Assembly (NCBI GenBank): GCA_039029915.1
Contig: JBCCFD010000013.1
Span: 1-39,017, forward strand
DNA: 39,017 nt
From: QQUD01 sp039029915
GTDB taxonomy: Bacteria > Chloroflexota > Anaerolineae > Promineifilales > Promineifilaceae
Direction of reading: 5' to 3'
Under the pieces are notes generated by a model. That model was not told the DNA's origin. It saw nothing but the letters and a program-made list of their open reading frames with translations, and did no database searches. The number at the start of each line of letters is the position of its first letter. Position 1 is the stretch's first letter. Below are positions 32,778-39,017 of this stretch, piece after piece. The position numbers and the translations under genes are program-made.

Positions 32778-33829
32778 GTTTTGGTGCAAACATAACTGAT
32801 CCCTATGTGCAATTGGGGAATAGCGGGTTATTTGTCTACAGAGTTGGATTGGGAACCATGCAGTTTGGCTGGTCAGCAACTGAACCAATGTCTTTCGATA
32901 TTATGGATGCCTATATAGAAAGAGGCGGTAATTTTATCGACACGGCCGATTGTTATAGCTCTTGGTCAGGTAGATTAGGTGGGCCCGAAAATCCAGGTGG
33001 GGTTTCTGAGGAAATTATCGGCAACTGGATGAAAAAGCGAGGCAATCGCCAAAATATTGTGTTAGCCACAAAAGTCCGTGCCGCCATGGGTGTAGAATTT
33101 TCTGACAGCAGAGCCACTTTCCGCCAGCGAGAAGGGCTATCCCGTCGGTGGATAATTCAGGCCTGTGAAGATAGCCTCCGCCGCTTGCAAACTGACCACA
33201 TCGATTTATATCAAGCCCATTTTATTGATCCGCTTATACCGATTGAAGAAACGCTTTCAGTATTTAGTGACCTTGTTCGACAAGGGAAGGTGCGCTACTT
33301 AGGCTGTTCAAACTATAGCGCTTGGCGGCTGATGCAGGCTCTGTGGGCAGCGGATGTAAACGGTACGGAAAAATTTATTAGCCTACAGCCAGAATACAGC
33401 CTCAGTTCACCCGTGCGCGGTAATTTTGAAGCCGAATTAGCGAGTCTTTGCAGTTTTTACAATATCGGCGTCATTCCCTATAGCCCGCTGGCTGGTGGCA
33501 TACTGACTGGCAAATACCGCCGCAACCAAGCCTTGCCAAATAGCGTGCGCGCAGAGGAAAACGCGCAACATCGTATTAGCGAAAAAAATTGGCAGATTAT
33601 TGAAAAACTCATTGAAATTGCAGAGCAAAGTGACAGTACACCAGCTCAGCTTGCCATCAATTGGTTACGAGCTAAGCCGTGGGTCAGTTCTCCTATCTTG
33701 GGGGCCAACAGGCCTGAACAGCTCATTGAAATCATGGACGGCCTCGATAATGAAATAAGCCCGCAACATATGGCTGAGCTTGATGAGGTAAGTGATTTTA
33801 TGCGCTCGCGCACAACTTTGGAACAATAG
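32774..33829 (+). CDS. Aldo/keto reductase
   Basis: A 351-residue NADPH-dependent (alpha/beta)8-barrel oxidoreductase. Catalytic residues appear in the expected order: Asp56 and Tyr61 in DTADCY, Lys near 100 in VLATKV and His near 148 in YQAHFID. The cofactor end has PYSPLAGGILTGKYR and ILGANRPEQLIE. The subgroup looks like the YhdN/IolS-type AKRs. It is coupled to MerR, so its expression probably rises with an electrophile or aldehyde signal, as in comparable MerR/AKR pairs; that is inference. Substrate unknown. Confidence 0.92.
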   Translation: MSFGANITDPYVQLGNSGLFVYRVGLGTMQFGWSATEPMSFDIMDAYIERGGNFIDTADCYSSWSGRLGGPENPGGVSEEIIGNWMKKRGNRQNIVLATKVRAAMGVEFSDSRATFRQREGLSRRWIIQACEDSLRRLQTDHIDLYQAHFIDPLIPIEETLSVFSDLVRQGKVRYLGCSNYSAWRLMQALWAADVNGTEKFISLQPEYSLSSPVRGNFEAELASLCSFYNIGVIPYSPLAGGILTGKYRRNQALPNSVRAEENAQHRISEKNWQIIEKLIEIAEQSDSTPAQLAINWLRAKPWVSSPILGANRPEQLIEIMDGLDNEISPQHMAELDEVSDFMRSRTTLEQ

Positions 33830-34587
33830 ATAATTAGGGCAAATTTTTTTCGTTTGATGAGTCGAGGCATGCTCCTATTTCAGGGCGGCGTTGAACAATC
33901 GTTATGCAAATAATGAGATACCTCGACTCTTTATTAAAATTAACCGTACTAGGAGGCCTTTTCCCTTGGGCTTAGATTTATTCCATTTTCAAGTTACATC
34001 ACCTAAACGGCCGTTGCCCCACCAACTCTCCCCCTTCTCAACAAGTTAATCTCAAAATAAATCACATTCCACAATGGCATTACCAGAGTAGGTCATCATA
34101 AAGCGCTCGATTTGCGTAAGCTCATAAGCAAAATTGCGGATATTCACACGCAGCTTTAACTGGCTGTCAGCCGCTATACGGGGAATAGCCCTAAGTTGGC
34201 TCGCTATCGGTTAATAACTAATATATCAAGGTTTTTTTGTATTTAACATCCAATCGTCGCATTAAAGAAGTGCAATAAAATTAGGCATTAGCTCGGTGGT
34301 AGAGTTTTACTTGCTCATAAACCTTCACCTTACAATCTGCTTATTCCTTAACTTTTTTAGCGAAGTAATATTCAGAGTAACCGATATGACAAAACTTAGG
34401 CACTCATCCATTGATCTCACGATTCTGATAGATACGCGACACCCACCCGAACATCTATTTGAATCACTAACCACACAACAAATTGCTCTGATGAGATTGA
34501 TGATAACCCCTTCAGTCAATCTATACCCCACTAACTCAATTATAAAACTCGACCAGAGCGGTTGAGAAAAATAAAGGAACCCGAAAT
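33830..34587. other. Gene-poor stretch of 758 bases
   Basis: No confident intact gene. It holds a 9-bp inverted repeat, GAGTCGAGG (33859-33867) and CCTCGACTC (33921-33929), separated by 53 bases; one ACGGCCGT palindrome at 34007; and a short protein-like minus-strand frame described separately. Overlapping frames of about 89 codons on both strands near 34296-34594 have no ribosome site and no recognisable product. It separates the MerR operon from the folate/aldehyde gene pair and could mark an insertion boundary. Confidence 0.6.
34052..34210 (-). pseudogene. Possible C-terminal gene remnant
   Basis: A 52-codon open stretch without a usable start, ending at a TGA (34052-34054). It reads IASQLRAIPRIAADSQLKLR, then ELTQIERFMMTYSGNAIVE, with natural-looking codon use and amino-acid mix, unlike the surrounding frames. 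It may be the tail of a lost gene. No family was recognised, so this is tentative. Confidence 0.3.
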
Positions 34588-35475
34588 ATGGCACTCTTCA
34601 CTAAAAATAACAAGACCGCCACCGACTCGCCAGCGATGCAGTATCGCCGTCAGTTGGTAGAAACAATGATCTTCGAGCTGATCCCTCTCAAATCAGTCGG
34701 GAGGGGCATCGAGGCGCTGCCGCCAAACAGCAAGGTCTCAGTCACCGCTTCACCAGTCAAAGGCTTAGAAGCAACGATGGCTTTAACTGATCGGGTCCGC
34801 GACGCTGGACACCGGCCAGTGCCGCACATCGCTGCTCGTCTCGTTAAAGGCCCTCAGCATGTCGCAGCACTGGCAAAGTGGCTTCGCACTGAAGGATACG
34901 ACACCCTCTTCTGCGTGGCGGGTGACGCCGAAACACCGGCTGGACCATATGAAGGTGCCCATGCATTTTTAACCGATCTGTTCAATGCCGATCATGGCCT
35001 GAAAAAGGTTGGTATAACCGCCTATCCCGATGGGCACGCTTTGATAAGCAACGAAATTTGTCACGAACAGCTTCACGCCAAACAGGATCTGCTTGCGGAA
35101 GCAGGTGTCGATGGCTGGGCCAGCACGCAGATGTGTTTCGACACTAATCTCATCACGTCATGGCTTCGATCTGAACGTGAAGCAGGGTTTACTCTGCCAA
35201 TACACCTCGGTGTTCCTGGCGTCGTTGACCGCACCAAGCTAATGACGATGGGCGCCCGTCTAGGGGTCGGTGCATCGCTACGGTTCTTAAAGAAGAATCG
35301 TACCGCAGTCATAAAGCTTCTTGCGCCAGGTGCCTACGACCCCGACGACATTCTTGAGCCAATGGTCAATGAACTCGCAAAGCTTAATATCAGCGGACTC
35401 CACGTTTTCACGTTCAATCAGGTCGCTGCGACAGAAGAATGGCGTCAAACGGTCTTGGCTGAAGCCACAAGGTAA
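34588..35475 (+). CDS. Methylenetetrahydrofolate reductase-like protein
   Basis: A 295-residue (beta/alpha)8-barrel flavoprotein. It begins ALFTKNNKTATDSPAMQYRR, a divergent start, but the MTHFR core is recognisable: VSVTASPVKGLEATMALTDR, HRPVPHIAARLV, FCVAGDAETPAGPY, VGITAYPDGH, and IHLGVPGVVDRTKL, each in order. Members reduce methylene-THF to methyl-THF or run in reverse in C1 breakdown pathways. Classical MetF uses ELxPP at the start (here FELIPLKS). Its partner downstream is an aldehyde dehydrogenase rather than methionine genes, so a catabolic one-carbon role is possible. AAAGGA precedes ATG 34588. No ACGGCCGT palindrome occurs in it. Confidence 0.78.
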   Translation: MALFTKNNKTATDSPAMQYRRQLVETMIFELIPLKSVGRGIEALPPNSKVSVTASPVKGLEATMALTDRVRDAGHRPVPHIAARLVKGPQHVAALAKWLRTEGYDTLFCVAGDAETPAGPYEGAHAFLTDLFNADHGLKKVGITAYPDGHALISNEICHEQLHAKQDLLAEAGVDGWASTQMCFDTNLITSWLRSEREAGFTLPIHLGVPGVVDRTKLMTMGARLGVGASLRFLKKNRTAVIKLLAPGAYDPDDILEPMVNELAKLNISGLHVFTFNQVAATEEWRQTVLAEATR

Positions 35476-35618
35476 TTAAACCCGTGTGCAAGTTTCGATT
35501 ATCAGGTGTGATGATTGTCGTAAGGACATAGCATGCTATGCCCCTCCTTGTGGGAAATACAAGAAAACCTGCACATCAGGTTAATTTTTTTAGTTTCACC
35601 AGAAATGGACACGATTGT

Positions 35619-36995
35619 ATGACAACAAAAATTATCAACCCTTACAGCGGCGATGTTGTCGCTGAAATTAAGACATCAACAGGTGAAGATGTACAGGTGG
35701 CAATCGGTCGTGCAGTTGATGAAAAGAAGACGCTTGCTAATATGCCGGTGCATGAACGGGCTTCAATTTTGACTCGTGCGGCTGACATCATTGCGCTTAG
35801 GCGCCAAGAGATTGCTGAACTAATTACTCACGAGAGCGGCAAACCGATCCGCTACGCACTGGGTGAAGTCAATCGGTGTACTGAAACGCTGATGTTTGCA
35901 GCAGATGCCGCCCGTTCAATGCATGGCGAGACGTTACAGATGAGTGCGGCGACCGGTGGTGTGGGCAAGTTCGGCTACTATGTGCGAGTGCCGGTTGGTG
36001 TTGTGGGAGCAATTACGCCATTTAATTTTCCGCTTAATCTTGTAGCACATAAAGTTGCCCCTGCTGTGGCGGCAGGTTGTCCTATTGTGCTCAAGCCATC
36101 CCCTGACACGCCGCTAACCGCCCTGAAACTAGCCGAAATTATGCACGAGGCCGGCTTGCCGGCTGGTGGACTTGAGGTAGTCGTGGGGGATGTTGAGGTT
36201 GGGAAGGCACTGACAACCGACAAGCGTGTTGCTATGCTGACGTTTACAGGTAGCCCCGGTGTAGCTGAAGCGATCAGTAAGGTTGTGGGGTTGCGCAAAG
36301 CAACCTATGAGCTAGGCGGGAACGCCGCCACTATAATTGAACGTGATGCTAATCTCAGTGATGCGCTGATCAATCGCTTGGCGGTTGGCAGCTTTGCCTA
36401 TAGCGGGCAGGTGTGCATTAGCGTGCAAAGAATTTATATCCATGCGTCACTATATGATGAATTCAAAGAAAGGTTTGTGGCCCGAACAAAGACGCTAAGC
36501 ATAGGAGACCCATTGGCCGCCGAAACTGAAATTGGCCCAATGATCACCCCTGAAGCAGCCAAGCGAGTGGAACTGTGGGTGGAAGAAGCGGCCTCGCAGG
36601 GGGCGAATATCCTCTGCGGAGGAAAGCGTGACGGGCAGGTTATGCTGCCTACCGTGCTTGAAAATGTAGCTGATCACATGCGGGTCATGTGTCATGAACT
36701 GTTTGGCCCCGTCGTCAATATCATCCCATTTGACGATTTTGAAGCCGCTCTTGCTGCCGCTGATGCCTCTGAATTCGGTCTACAGGCCGGCTTATACACT
36801 AATGACCTGAATAAGATAATGCGCTGCATCAACACGCTCGACGTGGGTGGTGTCATTATTAATGACGTGCCAACCTTCCGTGTTGATCAGATGCCTTACG
36901 GCGGTAACAAGCGGTCGGGGGTGGGACGTGAAGGGCCACGCTTTGCGATTGAAGATATGACGACATTAAAAATGGTCGTCATTAATCACAACTGA
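35619..36995 (+). CDS. NAD(P)-dependent aldehyde dehydrogenase
   Basis: A 458-residue ALDH from ATG 35619; an in-frame ATG at 35538 would add 27 residues of non-ALDH sequence. Key residues: Asn136 in TPFNFP, Lys159 in VLKPSPDTP, the cofactor loop TFTGSPGVAEAI, catalytic base Glu231 in YELGGN and nucleophile Cys266 in YSGQVCISVQ. The C-terminal segment GGVGREGPRFAIEDMT style is present as GVGREGPRFAIEDM. The subgroup resembles lactaldehyde/non-phosphorylating glyceraldehyde-3-phosphate and succinate-semialdehyde dehydrogenases. It lies 143 bases behind the MTHFR-like gene and may share a transcript. Substrate unknown; a C1- or methylated-compound pathway is inferred from the neighbour. The CGGCCG word is absent. 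Confidence 0.9.
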   Translation: MTTKIINPYSGDVVAEIKTSTGEDVQVAIGRAVDEKKTLANMPVHERASILTRAADIIALRRQEIAELITHESGKPIRYALGEVNRCTETLMFAADAARSMHGETLQMSAATGGVGKFGYYVRVPVGVVGAITPFNFPLNLVAHKVAPAVAAGCPIVLKPSPDTPLTALKLAEIMHEAGLPAGGLEVVVGDVEVGKALTTDKRVAMLTFTGSPGVAEAISKVVGLRKATYELGGNAATIIERDANLSDALINRLAVGSFAYSGQVCISVQRIYIHASLYDEFKERFVARTKTLSIGDPLAAETEIGPMITPEAAKRVELWVEEAASQGANILCGGKRDGQVMLPTVLENVADHMRVMCHELFGPVVNIIPFDDFEAALAAADASEFGLQAGLYTNDLNKIMRCINTLDVGGVIINDVPTFRVDQMPYGGNKRSGVGREGPRFAIEDMTTLKMVVINHN

Positions 36996-37012
36996 GCAAC
37001 ATAATAATGCGT

Positions 37013-37036
37013 GAGCGGTAAATGGTTTTACCGCTC
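37013..37036. terminator. Perfect 10-bp stem-loop between convergent genes
   Basis: GAGCGGTAAA pairs perfectly with TTTACCGCTC around the loop TGGT. It lies 18 bases after the aldehyde dehydrogenase stop and 36 bases beyond the end of the convergent alpha-2-macroglobulin gene, so a shared bidirectional terminator is the natural reading, although the T-run is short. Confidence 0.7.
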
Positions 37037-37071
37037 TATCAAACCAATGCTCTCTGCATCTCATTTTGGCG

Positions 37072-39017
37072 TTACTCAACAATCACAAACAGCATCCCAT
37101 CCGAACGGCCGTTTACATCTGGCATATATGTTTGGCGGGCAAACGTGGGCATCACCTGATACTCACCGGGTAAAACCGCCTGCAAGAAATACGTGTATTG
37201 ATAAGTCCCTGATGGCAGAAATGGGGCAATAAAACTCACCTGCTCATCTTGAAACTGTATTTGATTAAAGACCCAATATCCCCAATAGCCCCGCTGGTAC
37301 TGATTGGGTTGAGCCACAGCCCCAAACTGCGGGCTTGACGTCTCAAGATTTGGATCGATGGCCTCGGTTCCGGCTGGAATGGGGTCATCGATGACGGCGT
37401 AAAGCATATCGTTCGCAACCGTAATCGTTAGCTCAACGCGCACCTGCTCACCGGCTTCAATTTGGTCAATTGGCTCACAGAGGTTTGATTCAGGGTCACA
37501 GCTAGCATCGTAGTAAGTGCGCACAATTTGAACACCGCGGTCAACGGCCGTTACTCTGCTGGCAGGAAGGGCGGTATCTAAAAAGACAGAATAATACAAA
37601 TTCCCGTCACCTGCCTCCCGATTAAACTCTACAAAATGGGGTTCACCAACACCCAAATCGCTGATTGGGATATGGCGTTGTGCATTGTCTAAAGCAGCTT
37701 CAGGGGAAGCAACTGCTTCAATTTCAGGGGCTAAATCAACAAGCACGCTGTATGCAAAATTAGGTGTGGCGTCCCCTGTTTGCTCAGCCCATTTGATGAG
37801 ACCAAGCGTTGCCCAAGCGGTGTTGTGATCATTCCCCCAATAGCTAGCCTGACGGGCTGTCATCAACCAGCGCACGGCTGGAACAAGCAGTTCAGACTCG
37901 GGGTCAAGCTGGCTAAGAACGTAGAGAACAACGGCCGTATTGCGAACATCCGACTGCAGGCTAACCCACCCGGCATCAGATTCCCAGTGGGCACCGTTCG
38001 CTGAAAGAACGGCCGTGCCGTTTAAACTTTGAATCAACGTCTGCTCAATTGAAGGGGCTAACTCATTGCTGTTGAGCATCAAAGCCATTAATGCTCTTGA
38101 TTCAGGCAATAGCTGCTCAAAGTGGCGATCGTAAAGGGTCAAAACCGTATCAAAATCAATGGGCTGAACCAAAGATTGAGCATAGTAAGAAAAGATTTGC
38201 TGATTGACTGCATGAGGATCGTTTAAAGAAATATCCCCTTGGTTTTGCGACGCTAAGTAATCCAAGGCCGAAATTAAATGACTGCTTGAAATTCGGTAGC
38301 CAGCCTGTTGAGCTTCCCACAGCGTAATCACAATTTGAGCGGTGAATAGCGGATGGCTAATCCCACTGCACCAACCCCAACCCCCATCATTATTTTGGGC
38401 GCTTAGCAAGTGGGCAATCAGTTGGTCAATATCGTTTGTAGCAGACGGAGGGTCAATACCCTGAAGCTGGCTAGCTCGGACAGCGACCACTCGGGGCAAG
38501 AGCGCATCGGCCACTGATGCGGGACAAGTTTGCCGAAACGGCCGTTCGGCCCGTTCATTTGCGGCTGCAAACAAAGCCGCTGTCAAGCTTGTCTCTGTTT
38601 GGATAGTAAGCTCCCCTTGGGCGGGATCGATATCTTCGGGGAACCAAATCGCTTCAACCTGCCGCTCAGCATCTGACAGCACGCCTGATGTGCCCACAAT
38701 ATCACGGGCAGTATATTGATAGATAGGAATTTGGTTATTTGGGCCAACCCCAAATGAAGGTTTGGTGATATCAACAAGCTCCCCAGCTTCTGCTCGGAAG
38801 GTGAAATCGGCAAAGGGGGCGTCATCGGGCACAGTAATTTGCCAGTGAACGACGGTTTGGCCGTTTGCGGGCACCGTCACGGTTTGGGTTGCATCATCGT
38901 TGAGTTGGACACCAGCCGCCTGAATAGAAACGGCCGTTTCCAGAGCTGCATCCGTATTATTATTAACAATGGCACTCAATTGAACTACGTCTCCAACGGT
39001 TAAAAAGCGGGGCGTTA
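37072..39017 (-). CDS. Bacterial alpha-2-macroglobulin, C-terminal part
   Basis: The gene continues past the right edge: upstream of a TTG at 38979 the frame stays open with PRFLTVGDVVQLSAIVNNN, a typical macroglobulin-domain opening. About 648 C-terminal residues are visible. The helical thiol-ester domain (about residues 165-420 of the visible part) is recognised by DIDQLIAHLLSAQNNDGGWGW, TAQIVITLWEAQQAGY and NTAWATLGLIKWAEQ, followed by C-terminal beta domains to SGTYQYTYFLQAVLPGEY and MPTFARQTYMPDV. The thiol-ester motif CxEQ is not kept: the aligned spot reads RQTCPASVADALLP. The protein would then trap proteases mechanically or act as a structural envelope protein. Bacterial members are usually paired with PBP1C; that neighbour would lie outside. 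Confidence 0.85.
   Translation of the reverse strand, partial: TPRFLTVGDVVQLSAIVNNNTDAALETAVSIQAAGVQLNDDATQTVTVPANGQTVVHWQITVPDDAPFADFTFRAEAGELVDITKPSFGVGPNNQIPIYQYTARDIVGTSGVLSDAERQVEAIWFPEDIDPAQGELTIQTETSLTAALFAAANERAERPFRQTCPASVADALLPRVVAVRASQLQGIDPPSATNDIDQLIAHLLSAQNNDGGWGWCSGISHPLFTAQIVITLWEAQQAGYRISSSHLISALDYLASQNQGDISLNDPHAVNQQIFSYYAQSLVQPIDFDTVLTLYDRHFEQLLPESRALMALMLNSNELAPSIEQTLIQSLNGTAVLSANGAHWESDAGWVSLQSDVRNTAVVLYVLSQLDPESELLVPAVRWLMTARQASYWGNDHNTAWATLGLIKWAEQTGDATPNFAYSVLVDLAPEIEAVASPEAALDNAQRHIPISDLGVGEPHFVEFNREAGDGNLYYSVFLDTALPASRVTAVDRGVQIVRTYYDASCDPESNLCEPIDQIEAGEQVRVELTITVANDMLYAVIDDPIPAGTEAIDPNLETSSPQFGAVAQPNQYQRGYWGYWVFNQIQFQDEQVSFIAPFLPSGTYQYTYFLQAVLPGEYQVMPTFARQTYMPDVNGRSDGMLFVIVE

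Noticed and set aside
34296..34594. Two overlapping 89-codon frames on opposite strands
   Set aside because: Neither has a ribosome site or protein-like features, and they lie in low-GC DNA where such frames arise by chance.
1..39017. CRISPR arrays, tRNA, rRNA, transposases, toxin-antitoxin pairs
   Set aside because: None seen: no regularly spaced repeats, no cloverleaf with a CCA-type end, and no transposase motifs in any reading frame read.

Overview
This 39,017-base window reads as chromosomal DNA of a Chloroflexota bacterium, most likely of the Anaerolineae type. That placement is an inference from gene content: secreted proteins with a terminal YLP-type tail, PT-rich TolB-like lipoproteins, a RecA-like/PolB gene cassette, and a dense palindrome (core ACGGCCGT). 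By hand count the core CGGCCG occurs about 49 times, about 42 of them as the full octamer. No rRNA, tRNA, CRISPR array, transposase or phage gene was seen.

Layout. 1-3.4 kb: a partial M20 peptidase and a HAD hydrolase on the minus strand, then a coupled pair of secreted surface proteins. 3.6-7.7 kb: a mini thioredoxin-reductase-like flavoprotein, a sulfotransferase, a YwbE-family protein, a crotonase-fold protein and an APH-type kinase. 7.7-11.2 kb: a coupled DUF58/transglutaminase (TgpA-like) pair. 11.3-12.6 kb: a TolB-like lipoprotein. 12.7-16 kb: the most interesting block, a degenerate RecA-like protein, an 81-residue conserved-looking protein and a family-B DNA polymerase whose motif C lacks the second catalytic aspartate and whose exonuclease site looks dead (PolB2-like). 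16-19 kb: a ThDP enzyme divergent from glutaryl-CoA dehydrogenase. 19-21.3 kb: a SnoaL-like protein coupled to an alpha/beta hydrolase, then two decayed genes (an M24 peptidase stub and a frameshifted lipoprotein).

21.3-28 kb is rich in regulators: an AraC_N-type regulator divergent from an SDR, a DUF6326 membrane protein behind a phased three-half-site element, and a MalT-like LuxR giant divergent from a membrane-anchored AraC regulator. 28-34 kb: an exported amine-oxidase-like flavoprotein, a frameshifted small membrane protein, an AlkD-like protein with a dual-specificity phosphatase, a second sulfotransferase, and a MerR/aldo-keto reductase operon whose promoter has the 19-bp spacer and dyad typical of MerR control. 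34.6-37 kb: a methylenetetrahydrofolate-reductase-like protein and an aldehyde dehydrogenase, an island without the palindrome. The window ends inside a bacterial alpha-2-macroglobulin gene on the minus strand.

A family of about 108-bp twin-hairpin intergenic repeats occurs four times, once partially. Three genes or remnants each need only a one-base homopolymer change to restore a reading frame, so either decay or assembly error is at work. All statements are from reading the sequence by eye; no database search was run.
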